Below, one piece after another: positions 8,335 to 17,729 of a stretch of DNA of 64,000 bases. The DNA comes from Actinoalloteichus hymeniacidonis (GTDB lineage: Bacteria; Actinomycetota; Actinomycetes; Mycobacteriales; Pseudonocardiaceae). The translations under genes and the position numbers were made by a program. The notes beneath the pieces are model-generated. The model was not told where the DNA came from, ran no database searches, and saw only the letters and a program-made list of their open reading frames with translations. Positions within the stretch are counted from its first letter, which is position 1. Every line of letters starts with the position of its first letter. Location: the NCBI RefSeq assembly GCF_014203365.1, contig NZ_JACHIS010000001.1, positions 2,542,001 through 2,606,000 on the forward strand. Reading direction: 5' to 3'.

Positions 8335-9103
8335 GGCTCCCCGTTGTACGGACGCGACGAAGGATGCGGCCCAACAACAGGCCGCCTAATAGGAAACCGG
8401 CCGTACCCAGTACGAGCACCATCCCGACGCGGAACGCGACGGCGACCACCGGCCCGGGATCGAGCGTGTCGCGCAGCAGGTCCGACGACCAGGACAGGAA
8501 CACGAACCGGGCGAGCAACCGCACCGGCTCCGGCATGAGGTCGACCGGAACGACGACCCCGCCCAGAAGGAAGAACGGATAACTCAAGGAATTCTGGAAG
8601 GTGCGTGCCGAGCGCGCGAGCACGAAGAGACTCGCCATCACCGTCGCCGTGCCCGCCATGGCGAAGGCGGTGACCAGCACCGTCACGGCGAAGACGAGCG
8701 GGTGCGCGATGAGCACCGGCGAACCCGTCATCACCCAGCCGACGACCCACGATTCGACGAACGCCACCAGCGACACCGAGATGACCGCCATGATTCGTCC
8801 GGCCAGCACGATGCCGAAGGACGCAGGCGCCGCCACGAGCAGCTCCAACGAGCCGTTCTCGCGTTCGCGAGCGATCAGCTCGCCCGCGGTCTGCAGCGCC
8901 ATGGCCCACAGCGCGATGAGGGCGGGTGCCAGGATCCCGTAGGACGTCAGGTCCGCCCGCCCGCCGGCTTGGAAGATCGAGACGAACACCACCGTGGTCA
9001 ACGGCGCGGTGAACAGGGCGAGGAACCAGTCGGGATTCCCGCGCATCTGTTGCAACTGAGTGCGGAACCCGATCGCGGCGGTCGCCGTCGCGGCGCCGAT
9101 CAC
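8321..9103 (-). CDS. ABC-2 type transporter permease (first subunit)
   Basis: About 260 aa, six hydrophobic segments, with the ABC-2 hallmark RERENGSLELLVAAP after the second membrane pair and a late SYPFFLLGGVVVPVDLMPEP loop. The GTG start at 9103 overlaps the stop of the ATPase gene as GTGA (9100-9103), giving tight translational coupling; a longer open frame continues upstream but only as a shadow of the ATPase gene. With the ATPase and second permease it should form a heterodimeric exporter. Substrate unknown; the LuxR-type regulator on the other side of the promoter is a likely controller. Confidence 0.88.
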   Translation of the reverse strand: MIGAATATAAIGFRTQLQQMRGNPDWFLALFTAPLTTVVFVSIFQAGGRADLTSYGILAPALIALWAMALQTAGELIARERENGSLELLVAAPASFGIVLAGRIMAVISVSLVAFVESWVVGWVMTGSPVLIAHPLVFAVTVLVTAFAMAGTATVMASLFVLARSARTFQNSLSYPFFLLGGVVVPVDLMPEPVRLLARFVFLSWSSDLLRDTLDPGPVVAVAFRVGMVLVLGTAGFLLGGLLLGRILRRVRTTGSLAHA

Positions 9104-10119
9104 GAGACACCCATCCCGCGTGCCTGCCCGGACGCCGTGGTCCCCAGCATGGCCACGTAGACGTCCTGAAGGCTGGGCGCGCTGGTCTCGAACGAGGTGT
9201 GGCCCTGGGCGACCAGCCAGGCCAGCACCTCCGCCATACCCTCCTCGGCGACCCGCAGCACCACGCTCGTGGCGGTGACGGCCGCATCGGTTGAGCGGGG
9301 CGCTGATTCGACGTCCGGAGCGCCCTCGACGGTCACCCCCGGCAACCGGCTCGACTCCGCGACCACTCGGGTGGCAACGTCGGCGGCGAGATCGCGGATC
9401 TCGATCCGATGTCCGAGTTCGACGCGGGATCGAGCCTCTGCGAGTGTCCCGCTCCCGACGATCCGCCCGCCGTCGACGAACGTGAGCGTGTCGCACACGG
9501 CCTCGGCCTCGGTCATGTCATGCGTGGTGAGCACGATGGTTCGTCCCTCGGCGCGAAGTTCGGCCACCAGCTCTCGGAAATCCAAGGCACTGACGGGATC
9601 CATCCCCACCGTGGGCTCGTCGAGCAGCAACAGCGGCGGGTCGGCGACCAACCCTCTGGCCAGATGCAACCGTTGTTTCATCCCTCGGGAGAAGGTCTCC
9701 ACCCGGACCTGCGCTCGATCGAGTAGGCCCACTCGTGCGAGGAGTTCGGGAATCCTCCGTTGCGCGGTTCGACGGGGCACGCCGTACAGAGCGCACCAGA
9801 ACGCCAGGTTCTCCGCCGAGGTCAACCTGCCGTACAACCCTCGGTCACCGCCGAAGACCACCCCGATGCGCTGCCGCACGGCACGACTGTCGCGAACGAC
9901 GTCGTGTCCGAGCACGGTGACTCGACCGCTGGTGGGCAGTAGCACGGTCGACACGATGCGACACAGCGTGGTCTTTCCCGCGCCGTTGGGCCCGAGCAGG
10001 CCATGCACGCGGGCCGCGTCGAACGATGCGGTGACCTGGTCGAGCGCCAGCCGATCCGGTCGGCTTCGACTGCCGAAAACCCTGGTGAGAGCGTCTATTT
10101 CAAGAGCTGTTGAGGACAC
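9100..10119 (-). CDS. ABC transporter ATP-binding protein (drug-export type)
   Basis: A 339-aa nucleotide-binding subunit with Walker [11 protein letters not shown]-loop region, signature FSRGMKQRL (the variant usual in the DrrA/CcmA-like exporters), Walker [14 protein letters not shown] and the H-loop [13 protein letters not shown]. After about residue 230 a C-terminal extension of roughly 110 residues follows, typical of this subfamily. The GTG at 10119 starts it. It is first in the operon with two overlapping permease genes. A gap of only 45 bp separates it from the divergent LuxR-type regulator gene, so the two share a promoter region. Confidence 0.92.
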   Translation of the reverse strand: MSSTALEIDALTRVFGSRSRPDRLALDQVTASFDAARVHGLLGPNGAGKTTLCRIVSTVLLPTSGRVTVLGHDVVRDSRAVRQRIGVVFGGDRGLYGRLTSAENLAFWCALYGVPRRTAQRRIPELLARVGLLDRAQVRVETFSRGMKQRLHLARGLVADPPLLLLDEPTVGMDPVSALDFRELVAELRAEGRTIVLTTHDMTEAEAVCDTLTFVDGGRIVGSGTLAEARSRVELGHRIEIRDLAADVATRVVAESSRLPGVTVEGAPDVESAPRSTDAAVTATSVVLRVAEEGMAEVLAWLVAQGHTSFETSAPSLQDVYVAMLGTTASGQARGMGVS

Positions 10120-10164
10120 GTCGAACAGTGTGATGCGGTGGATCTCGTCCGGATGTAGTCAAGA

Positions 10165-11667
10165 ATGACTATGGCTGCGAGGATGCAGGGTATGGCGACG
10201 AAGCGTGTCGATCAACCGCCGCCCGATGCCTCGGAATGTCGCCGTTGGTGCGCGGAGAGCTCGACACGTTGGCGGGCCGGGGACGCGGCGGGGGCTCGGC
10301 AGGCGCTGGAGCGGGCGGAGCAGGCAGCCGGATCGGATGCCCACCTCACGGTGGAGACACTGGCTGCTCGCTCGGTGCTGCACGTTCGCGCCGAGGAATA
10401 CGATCGAGCGCTGGATGTCGTGCTGCGCTGCCTTGCCTTGGCGGAGACGCTGACAGAACTCCAACCAGAGCAGGTACTCGCGGTCCTGCATGCCCGAGTC
10501 AGCCGAGGCACCGTGCTGATCTCGGACGCCGCGCCGCCGGATGCGGCCTCGCGTCGGGAGGACGGACTCGCCGAACTGGACGAGGTCGCCCGCGATCCGG
10601 CCGCCGATCTCGCCGTCCTCGACCGGGCCGTCAACAACGGCCTCCTGGCACGGTTGGCGCCACTGCGTCGTCGGATCTCGTCGGGTGCCTTGCAGGTGGA
10701 CGCCTGGCTGTGGGTGGCGCGGGCGCGAGAGCTCGCCGATCGCCACGGTGCCCGAGGGATCATCGTGCGCCAGGCCGTCGATCTCGCGGTCCACACCGGC
10801 CAATGGGAACGGGGCTGGGATCAACTCATCGGACATCTCGACCACGAGACGAATCGCTCCGAGCAGGTCGCCCTGACGGCGAAGGGGAGCCAACTCGCCT
10901 GGGCGCGCGGCGACCTCGCCGCCGCAAGGACGCTCGGGCGTCGAGCATGGGACCTCTCCGTCGGCGTGGAACTCGTCTGGTCCCGGTTGTACGGACACCT
11001 GGGCGGAGTGATCGCCTCGGCCGCGGGCGCGGGTTCGTTGACGACGGCGATGAACTCCTATGCGCGATGCGTCGATCGGGCGGGACATGCCTCGCGGCCG
11101 AACCGAGCGTGGGAGACGGCGCTGATCGGCATGGAGGCGGGCCTGCCTGCCACGGCATTACGAGCCTGGCTGGACCAGGTGCTGCCCGATGGAATCGCCA
11201 GGCCCGAGCTGCGAGCTCTCGTCGACATCGTGCTGTCCGATCACGGTGGCTCGGCACCGGACCCGCAGAGCTGGCTGATCATCGACCTGGACGGACTCGC
11301 CGCGGTGGACCGCGCCAGAGCGTTGTTGGCCCGAGGGCGCGCGGCACTACGTGCCGATCGCCAGACGGCGGCGATGGTCGATCTGCACGCCGCCCGGCTG
11401 GCCTTGCGTGACTGGCCGGGCCGCACCCGCGATGCCGTCGACCAGACGGCGGCCCCCTTGCTCGATCCGCCTGCCATCACCTCGGCACAGACGCGCGTGC
11501 TCGATCTGATCCTGGAGGGCCTGAGCAATCACGAGATCGCGGCGGAACTCGGCTGCTCCCCTCGTACCGTCGCGGTGCATGTCGCGCGGTTACTGAAGGC
11601 CGTGAAGGTGAAGACCCGAACACAGCTCGCCGTCCGGGAGTTGCGCCGCAGGCTCATGGTCGCCTGA
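10165..11667 (+). CDS. LuxR-type transcriptional regulator with helical N-terminal region
   Basis: About 500 aa. The last 65 residues form a LuxR/GerE helix-turn-helix: [40 protein letters not shown], then [14 protein letters not shown]. The first 430 residues are alanine- and arginine-rich helices resembling TPR-like repeats, with no visible P-loop, so it is not a full LAL (MalT-type) ATPase. The start is uncertain: ATG codons at 10165, 10171, 10183 and 10192 are all in frame; an AGGG just before 10192 makes that one plausible. It is divergent from the ABC exporter operon and probably controls it; this is inferred from position. Confidence 0.82.
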   Translation: MTMAARMQGMATKRVDQPPPDASECRRWCAESSTRWRAGDAAGARQALERAEQAAGSDAHLTVETLAARSVLHVRAEEYDRALDVVLRCLALAETLTELQPEQVLAVLHARVSRGTVLISDAAPPDAASRREDGLAELDEVARDPAADLAVLDRAVNNGLLARLAPLRRRISSGALQVDAWLWVARARELADRHGARGIIVRQAVDLAVHTGQWERGWDQLIGHLDHETNRSEQVALTAKGSQLAWARGDLAAARTLGRRAWDLSVGVELVWSRLYGHLGGVIASAAGAGSLTTAMNSYARCVDRAGHASRPNRAWETALIGMEAGLPATALRAWLDQVLPDGIARPELRALVDIVLSDHGGSAPDPQSWLIIDLDGLAAVDRARALLARGRAALRADRQTAAMVDLHAARLALRDWPGRTRDAVDQTAAPLLDPPAITSAQTRVLDLILEGLSNHEIAAELGCSPRTVAVHVARLLKAVKVKTRTQLAVRELRRRLMVA

Positions 11668-11672
11668 GCTGC

Positions 11673-11701
11673 GAGTGGTCCGGACCGGGGAGTGGTCCGG
11701 A
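11673..11701. repeat. 12-bp direct repeat after the LuxR gene
   Basis: gagtggtccgga occurs at 11673-11684 and again at 11690-11701, 17 bp apart start to start. The rest of the 243-bp gap up to the next gene shows nothing else I can name. Confidence 0.5.
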
Positions 11702-11890
11702 TCGCGGCGGGCCGGAGGCATTCGAGGACACCGATTGCCGAGGACGCCCGAACGGCGAGGTCGAACGCGGTCGAGGGGCTGGCGTGGGCGCGATCGGGTT
11801 TCGCCCGGGTGGCCGATGTGTCGTCGAGCTCGCGGCCGGTGGCTGATCCGGCGCGGCTGTCCGACCTGCCGAGTTGACGTCATCGCAGTA

Positions 11891-11906
11891 GTGAGTGTTA
11901 ACTATC
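11891..11906. promoter_or_regulatory. Operator-like motif upstream of TetR gene (copy 1)
   Basis: The 16-mer gtgagtgttaactatc ends 4 bp before the ATG at 11911. Its reverse complement matches the site at 12509-12524 in 13 of 16 positions, with conserved GATAGT and ACTCAC ends that form a rough dyad. Its closeness to the start codon leaves no room for a ribosome site, which suggests a leaderless transcript with the operator over the promoter. Confidence 0.55.
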
Positions 11907-11910
11907 AATC

Positions 11911-12462
11911 ATGTCGGCGGCAGGGCGAAGGCCACGGGTCAGTATCGAGCGACGTCGTGAGCAGATCCTTGCCGCAGCGCTGAAGGAGTTCAGTCACAAG
12001 GGGCTGCACGGCGGTTCGACGGTGACCATCGCCAAGGATGTCGAGATCTCGCATCCGAACCTCTTTCGGGTCTTTTCGACCAAGAAGGAGCTCTTCATGG
12101 CGGTCCTCCGACAGTGCTTCGACACCATCGCGCGGACGATGCTCGCGGCCGGGGAAGCGGCCGAGAGTGACCATCTGCAGGTGATGTCGGACGCCTGGGG
12201 TGTGCTGATGGAGAACCGTGAACTGATGCTCATCCTGACCCAGGGATACGCCGCGTGTAACGACCCAGACATCCGCGACCTGATGCAGGAGTGGACGCAG
12301 GACATGTTCGAGCGAATGGAGGCGCTGCCGGGCGTGGGCACCGACAAGGCCCACGACTTCTTCGCCGCCGGGATGCTGTACCTGGTGGCCGCCTCGATGA
12401 ACCTGCCCGAGCGCGCCCCGCAGGACCCGTGGGCGCAGCGATTTCTGGACTCGGGTAGCTGA
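11911..12462 (+). CDS. TetR-family transcriptional regulator
   Basis: 183 aa. The N-terminal DNA-binding domain is typical: RRREQILAAALKEFSHKGLH, then STVTIAKDVEISHPNLFRVF as the recognition part, followed by a ligand-binding region. ATG 11911 is the first start after an in-frame stop at 11899; no ribosome site precedes it. Its stop is followed by a hairpin with a T6 run, then a second copy of the putative operator and the NmrA-like gene. The repeated site suggests that this protein controls both itself and the NmrA-like oxidoreductase, in the style of TetR/reductase pairs that respond to small electrophiles. Confidence 0.88.
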   Translation: MSAAGRRPRVSIERRREQILAAALKEFSHKGLHGGSTVTIAKDVEISHPNLFRVFSTKKELFMAVLRQCFDTIARTMLAAGEAAESDHLQVMSDAWGVLMENRELMLILTQGYAACNDPDIRDLMQEWTQDMFERMEALPGVGTDKAHDFFAAGMLYLVAASMNLPERAPQDPWAQRFLDSGS

Positions 12463-12466
12463 TCGT

Positions 12467-12498
12467 CCGCTGTCCCATTCGGGGCGGCGGCATTTTTT
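12467..12498 (+). terminator. Hairpin with T-run after TetR gene
   Basis: Arms ccgc (12467-12470) and gcgg (12487-12490) plus an inner ccc/ggg pairing, followed by a run of six T (12493-12498). Partial overlap with the start of the next promoter region is possible. Confidence 0.5.
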
Positions 12499-12508
12499 AC
12501 CCGCTTTA

Positions 12509-12524
12509 GATAGTGACTACTCAC
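12509..12524. promoter_or_regulatory. Operator-like motif upstream of NmrA-like gene (copy 2)
   Basis: gatagtgactactcac matches the reverse complement of 11891-11906 at 13 of 16 positions. It is 62 bp before the ATG at 12586, a promoter-overlapping position. Confidence 0.55.
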
Positions 12525-12585
12525 AATAGAAATGTCGTCGACGGCAGTGCGTCGTCGACGACAACCGAAGAGAAGGAGACAGACG

Positions 12586-13440
12586 ATGAACGCACCGACC
12601 GTGCTCGTGACCGGCGCGACCGGAACCGTGGGATCGGCTTTGATCCCCGCGCTGCAAGCCCGTGGCGCCCACGTCCGCGCCATGGTTCGCAACCCCGAGC
12701 GGACCGTTCCCGGCGTGGAGAACGTCATCGCCGATCTGCAGGATCCGGGTGCGGTGGCCGCCGCGTTGCAGGGGGTGGACGCGGCATTCCTCAACAGTCC
12801 GTCGGCCGAGGACGCCGCCGAACTGCAGATCCAGTTCGCCGACCTCGTCCGCGAGACCGGTGTGAAGCGGCTCGTACTGCTTTCGCAGTACGGGGCGCGT
12901 ACCGATTCGCCGGTCCGTTTCCTACGCTGGCACGCCGAGGTCGAGGCCCATGTGGCGAAGATCGGCCTCGACTACACCGTGCTGCGCCCCAACCTCTACC
13001 TGCAGGCGCTGCTTCTCTTCGCCGCAACCATCGCGCAGGGTTGGTTCGCCGCGCCCATCGGCACCTCGGCCGTGAGTGCCATCGATACCAGGGACATCGC
13101 GGCATCCGCCGCTGCCGTGCTGACCAGCACCGGACACGAGGGGAAGACCTACACACTGACCGGGCCTCGTGCGGTGACCCACGCCGAGATCGCGCAGGCG
13201 CTCTCCGTCGCCACCGGAAAGGAGATCACTTTCCAGGACGCGCCACCGGAGGTCTTCGCGAGCCAGCTCGCCGCTTTCGTGCCGTCGTGGCAACTGGACG
13301 GGCTCCTGGAGGACTACGCCCACTACGCACGGGGCGAAGCCGCCGAGGTGCACGCCGCGGTCGCCGATCTCACGGGGATGCCTGCCCGCGACATCGCCGA
13401 CTTCGCCCGCGATCATGCCGGGATCCTCGGCGACGCCTGA
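12586..13440 (+). CDS. NmrA-like NAD(P)-binding oxidoreductase/sensor
   Basis: 284 aa. The N terminus is a Rossmann fold with the atypical-SDR motif VTGATGTVGSALIPAL and RAMVRNPER, matching the NmrA/NAD(P)H:quinone-oxidoreductase-like family; it lacks a clear YxxxK pair, as is usual for this group. Later motifs SQYGARTD, TVLRPNLYLQ and SAIDTRDIAASAAAVL match the family. ATG 12586 has an AAGGAG ribosome site at 12573-12578; an in-frame ATG at 12532 adds a basic tail and is unlikely. It is probably under control of the preceding TetR protein. It may reduce quinones or azo-type electrophiles or sense NAD(P) redox state; the substrate is unknown. Confidence 0.85.
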   Translation: MNAPTVLVTGATGTVGSALIPALQARGAHVRAMVRNPERTVPGVENVIADLQDPGAVAAALQGVDAAFLNSPSAEDAAELQIQFADLVRETGVKRLVLLSQYGARTDSPVRFLRWHAEVEAHVAKIGLDYTVLRPNLYLQALLLFAATIAQGWFAAPIGTSAVSAIDTRDIAASAAAVLTSTGHEGKTYTLTGPRAVTHAEIAQALSVATGKEITFQDAPPEVFASQLAAFVPSWQLDGLLEDYAHYARGEAAEVHAAVADLTGMPARDIADFARDHAGILGDA

Positions 13441-13799
13441 TCTCTTCGCGCGGTGCTGTGCAGAAAAGGAGAGCTTCTGGCCCAGTAGTGGCGGACACCC
13501 TCGGGTGCGCCTTCGTACCAGATACACACGGCTCATTTGAGCCAGTGATCTTCACCGGTCGACATCAGGCCTGATCGGAACGATCCGTCGGCCGCGACCC
13601 TGTTTGAGCCGCCATGCCGTCCTGTCTCGTTGATGGGCGGTGGCGTTGGCTGCGTCGCATTCGACGGAGAACTCCCGTCATGCTGCTGGCCGCTGTAGTG
13701 AAGCCTTCCCGAATGGTTGACGACGTTTGATGTCGTCGACCATTCGGTGGCGCGCTCGTGGCTCTCGAAAGACCGTGAAAAATAATGTGAAGGGGAGAA
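13441..13799 (+). other. Intergenic region without a gene
   Basis: I see no coding sequence. It holds a small perfect palindrome ggctca-tt-tgagcc (13530-13543) and, nearer the oxidase gene, the larger inverted repeat listed separately. Confidence 0.6.
13711..13745. promoter_or_regulatory. Inverted repeat upstream of multicopper oxidase gene
   Basis: Arms 13711-13724 and 13732-13745 (14 nt each, 13 of 14 paired) around a 7-nt spacer, 54 bp before the GTG of the oxidase. It could be a metal-responsive operator or an RNA hairpin in the leader; the sequence alone does not decide. Confidence 0.5.
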
Positions 13800-15344
13800 G
13801 TGAATAAGGAATCAAAGCCCGCTCGTCGACGTAGGCGATGGGGGAGACTGATATTAGCGGTCATCGGAATGTTCTTGCTCGGTAGTGTCGGAGCCGGGCT
13901 CATCTACTTCAGCCAGGCGAGAATCGACACCGTCGGCGCGGTGGAATTCGGCACGGAACTGGGGATACCACCACTCGCCGAATCCGAACAGGACGCATCC
14001 GGGGCACGGGTGTTCAACTTGGACATCGAGTCCGGCGAGACCCTGTTCCTGGACGGCGGCCCCACCGAGACCTGGGGCGTCAACGGCGCCTACCTCGGGC
14101 CGACCATTCGTGCGGCCAAGGGGGAGAAGGTCCGGTTTCGAGTCGACAACGGTCTGGACGAGCCGACCTCGCTGCACTGGCACGGCATGCACCTACCGCC
14201 GGACATGGACGGTGGCCCGCACCAGCCCGTGGGCCCGGGCGAGACCTGGACGCCGAACTGGACGATCGACCAGCCTGCGGCGACCCTGTGGTATCACCCG
14301 CACCTACACGGAAACACCGCCGACCACCTGTACCGGGGTCTGGCGGGAATGTTCATCCTCGACGACGACAACGTCGATCAGTTGAAGCTGCCCGCCGAAT
14401 ACGGCGTCGACGATATTCCGATGATCGTGCAGGATCGAAAATTCGACGACAACAACCAGTTCGATCAATCGATCCCGTTCATGAGCACCTCGGGAACCCT
14501 CGGCGACGAGATCATCGTCAATGGGTCACGAGGCCCCTACCATGAGGTGACGACGCGACTCGTGCGGTTGCGGCTGCTCAATGCCTCGAATGCGCGGATG
14601 TACAATTTCGGCCTCTCCGACGACCGCGAATTCCAACTGATCGGCACCGACGGTGGACTACTGCCCGAGGCATGGGCAACCGACCGGGTTCAACTGTCGC
14701 CCGGCGAGCGCGCCGAGATCGTGGTGGCCTTCGAACCGGGGGAGACCGTGGAACTTCGGTCCTACGAGGCCGAGTTCGAGCTGGGAGATATGGCGCCCGC
14801 CCGACTCAACGGCGACGAGGACCGCTTCGACATCATCCAATTCCGGGCCGCGGACACGCTTACCGACGAGACCGAGATCCCGGCCGTGCTGGCCTCGGCG
14901 CCGGACCTCGACACCCACGACATCGCCGAGGTACGAACCTTCGAACTCGAAGGGCGCAACATCAACGGTGAGCGAATGGCGATGGACCGAATCGACTTCG
15001 GCGTCCGTGAGGGCGACACGGAGGTCTGGGAGGTCACCAACGTCAACGGCTACATCCACAACTTCCACGTCCACGACGTGCAATTCCAGATCCTCGACGT
15101 CGACGGCGCGGAGCCGCCACCGGATCTGCGCGGTTGGAAGGACACCGTGTTGCTCATCCCGGACCTGCGTTATCGCCTGGCGATGCGTTTCGACGGCTAC
15201 ACCAATCCGGACATGCCGTACATGTACCACTGCCACCTGTTGACCCACGAGGATCAGGGAATGATGGGTCAGTTCGTCGTCCTGGGAGAGGGCGAGGAGA
15301 TCGGCCGGGTTCCTCAGCAGGCAGCCACCCACGATCACGGCTGA
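13800..15344 (+). CDS. Multicopper oxidase (CueO/SufI-like), membrane-anchored
   Basis: 514 aa. A basic N terminus (ARRRRRWGR) is followed by one hydrophobic helix (about residues 17-37), so it is anchored or exported with the oxidase outside. Three cupredoxin domains follow with all copper-ligand motifs: HWHGMH (about residue 127), WYHPHLHG (about 165), HNFHVHD (about 421) and YHCHLLTHEDQGM (about 477), the last carrying the T1 Cys and its axial Met. The family oxidises Cu(I), phenols or metal ions. GTG 13800 has an AGGGGAG ribosome site just upstream. No copper chaperone or pump is next to it. It ends at a strong hairpin shared with the convergent MFS pseudogene. Confidence 0.93.
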   Translation: MNKESKPARRRRRWGRLILAVIGMFLLGSVGAGLIYFSQARIDTVGAVEFGTELGIPPLAESEQDASGARVFNLDIESGETLFLDGGPTETWGVNGAYLGPTIRAAKGEKVRFRVDNGLDEPTSLHWHGMHLPPDMDGGPHQPVGPGETWTPNWTIDQPAATLWYHPHLHGNTADHLYRGLAGMFILDDDNVDQLKLPAEYGVDDIPMIVQDRKFDDNNQFDQSIPFMSTSGTLGDEIIVNGSRGPYHEVTTRLVRLRLLNASNARMYNFGLSDDREFQLIGTDGGLLPEAWATDRVQLSPGERAEIVVAFEPGETVELRSYEAEFELGDMAPARLNGDEDRFDIIQFRAADTLTDETEIPAVLASAPDLDTHDIAEVRTFELEGRNINGERMAMDRIDFGVREGDTEVWEVTNVNGYIHNFHVHDVQFQILDVDGAEPPPDLRGWKDTVLLIPDLRYRLAMRFDGYTNPDMPYMYHCHLLTHEDQGMMGQFVVLGEGEEIGRVPQQAATHDHG

Positions 15345-15439
15345 GCGCCCGGGGCGTTCGGATGGCGCGTCGAAGCGACGAACGCTTTGCAGCACGGCGG
15401 CCGACGCTGTCGACTGCAGCCGGAAAGCTCCAGGCAGCG

Positions 15440-15482
15440 TGTCAGGGAACCGGATCGAGGTTCCCTGACATCACCGGTTTTT
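15440..15482. terminator. Strong hairpin terminator with T-run
   Basis: Perfect 12-nt arms (15440-15451 and 15459-15470) around a 7-nt loop, followed within 8 nt by TTTTT (15478-15482). It lies between the convergent oxidase and MFS genes. Confidence 0.85.
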
Positions 15483-15494
15483 CTCGATAACCGA

Positions 15495-16742
15495 TCACAC
15501 CCGGAAACGGCGGACCGGCGACCACCACAGGACCAGCGCCGCGACGGCCACCGGAACGATCGCCAACAATTGGGTCTCACGAACCCCGACCGTCTCGGCC
15601 AGAACCCCACCGAGCAACGCACCGATCGGCGTTCCGCCCAGCGCGATCATCCGTGCCGAGGAGTTGACCCGTCCCTGCAACTCATCCGGCGTGAGTTGCT
15701 GCCGCAGGGTGACACCGTTGAGCACCGCCAACGTGTTGGTGCAGTACCACACCGCCCAACACGCGAGGGCGAACAACCAGCTAGCGGCGGCCGACACGGC
15801 GACAAGCGCGGGAACGTACAAGGTGAAGGCCAGCGCGGAGAGGCGCCCGGCGCCCACGAATCGCGTCAACACCGGAAGCAGGACCGACGCCAGCAGTGCG
15901 CCGACAGCACCCGCCGCGAAGAACAACCCGATCCGCCAGTCGTCTGCGGCGATCCCGATATTCCGGTCGAGATGCACCACCAGGATGCGATGACGGCGCC
16001 GCTGGACAGGGTGAGACCCACCGACGCCAGGGTCACGATGCGGACCTCCACGGTCCGCCAGATGAATCGCAGGCCCGCGCGGATCGCCTGTCCTAACGAT
16101 TCCTGCGGTGCGGATGTCCCACGTGGGTCGAGATCAAGCTTTGTGCGAATCCGGAAAATGAGAAGCGCCGAGACGCAGTAGGTCACCGCGCTGAGGACCA
16201 GCATCATGCTTGGATGCGTTGCGCTGCCGACGGCCGTGGCCACTGCGGGCATCGCGATCCCGGCGGTGATCCCAAGCGACCAGATCACCGAGTTGGCGCC
16301 CACCAGGCGATCGCGACCCACCACGCTGACCAGAGCTCCCCAGGCTGCGGCATCGAACCAGACGAAAGCCGTCCACGCGACGAACGCCACGAGGACGACA
16401 TGGATCGCGCTGATCGAGCCCAGCAGATAAGCGATCGGTACCGACGCGACTAAAGCGGCGGCCGTCAGATCGGAGAGCACCATGAGCCGCTTGCGGTTGA
16501 CCCGGTCGGCCATCGCTCCGGCGAGCAGACCGAACAGTAGATACGGAATCGTCATGATGGCCGAAGCCGCGCCGGTGAGCGCTGCCGAGCCGCTGCTGAT
16601 ACACCAGAATCGGGACAACGACGGCAAGAGCCTCGGTGCCTGCAGACGAGATCGTCCGACTTCCCAGCCACCGGCGGAAATCGGCGTGCCACAGCGGCCG
16701 ACCGCCAGAAGAATCACCGTGTCCATTGGGCCGCTCGGTCAC
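15495..16742 (-). pseudogene. MFS transporter broken by two frameshifts
   Basis: Read through three frames this is one major-facilitator protein of about 415 aa. The N terminus (start GTG 16742, then PLWHADFRRWLGSRTIS and LAVVVPILVYQQ) is in one frame. The middle from SGSAALTGAASAIMTIPYLL to LSSGAVIA, including the MADRVNRKRL loop, is in a second. The C-terminal third (VVHLDRNIGIAADDWRIGLF onward, to VRRFRV) is in a third. The shifts lie at about 16587-16603 and 15976-15990; each fits loss of one base. It resembles MFS_3-type (macrolide-efflux-like) exporters. Everything else is intact, with no internal stops in the composite frame, so either decay is very recent or these are sequencing errors. 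Confidence 0.8.
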
Positions 16743-17475
16743 TGTGGCCGTCCCTCGGTTGGGTAAGGTGCGTCGTGATCCGCAAGTCTTCCGCTGCCGG
16801 GCTCCCATGACTCCGAGCGCGGTCGATCTAGAGTGACGTTAGCGTGTGAGCCGTCACCGATGGTGCTCGGGCGATCATGGGCGGGAGGTGACCGCAAGTG
16901 CCGGTCGAGGCTGAGCCGTTCATTTCTTAGACGGCCCTTGTCAATGGCAACAAGGGGCGATCAAGTGACTATGGCATCGCAAGAAGACGGCTGATTTTCG
17001 GAGGGAGGCGACGGTGCAAGTCCGCGCTAAAAAAATCCGGCGGGAATTTTTTGGATAATTTTAGACGTCTCCCACTTCCAGCTGTACCTCGCGGCATCTC
17101 GTCTCGCGGGCGCTCAATACTGATGAACTTCGGAGACCCCGCACTTACGTACCGGCTGAGGCTAACGTAGCTGATGCCCTTGCTGCGATGTCCGTGCTCT
17201 CATTGCTCCGTTTAGGTGCGAGCTTCGATAATGACCTCCGATCAGCAGGATGATCGAGACTCGAGGACCTTGATTCCCGCCATCGCTCTCGTTGATCTAA
17301 GAAGGTCAACCTCACTCACCGAACCGGGCTGCGTAGTCGCCACCGCAAGCGCACAACCGGGCGCGGTTGCCAACCCGACATGGTGCTCGCTCATCGCGAT
17401 TGGGCGCCGCGTGCCGATGCTGCAACAAGGTTGAGGCGCTTCCGATCACGGCGATGTCAGCGTGACCTTGGGGTC
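16743..17475. other. Intergenic region without a gene; local AT-rich hairpin
   Basis: I find no supported gene. The stretch from about 16,920 to 17,100 is unusually AT-rich for this genome. It holds a hairpin-like element, aaaaaaatcc-ggcg-ggaatttttt (17027-17050, one mismatch), which would act as a terminator in either direction. Just before it lies a purine-rich GGAGGGAGGCGACGG segment that may be part of a structured RNA; see findings. Confidence 0.5.
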
Positions 17476-17716
17476 GCCCGTCCGTGAACCACGGGCGGAA
17501 ACCGGCGCCCATCGCCGTCATCACCAGCCCCGAAGGCGCGAGCACCAGACCGACGACCATCATCGCCTGGCCTAGGCCGTACCCGGTGGATACCGGCAAT
17601 TGCAGCAGCTGCGGTTTCACCAGCGACATCGCGAACATCGAGAATCCGAACACCGCCGAGGTCAGGTTCGTCAGTAAGACCGGCCTGCGGCCGGTTGTGC
17701 AAAGATCAACGAGTTG
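17476..17716 (-). pseudogene. Fragment of a second MFS (DHA-type) transporter
   Basis: About 80 codons on the minus strand read QLVDLCTTGRRPVLLTNLT, then FGFSMFAMSLVKPQLLQLP, TGYGLGQAMMVVGLVLAP and SGLVMTAMG. This matches an internal segment (around helices 8-9) of 14-helix drug:proton antiporters. Both flanks are missing, so it is a relic. It abuts the P450 start codon 14 bp away, so the junction that removed the rest of the transporter lies just upstream of that P450. Confidence 0.65.
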
Positions 17717-17729
17717 TTTAGCTGGCGAC

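Noticed and set aside
13530-13543. Palindrome ggctca-tt-tgagcc as terminator of the NmrA-like gene
   Set aside because: Stem is only 6 bp with a 2-nt loop and no U-run, too weak to call.
16980-17060. Cobalamin riboswitch
   Set aside because: Only a loose match to one core segment, and no downstream gene in the right orientation; kept only as a structured-RNA question.
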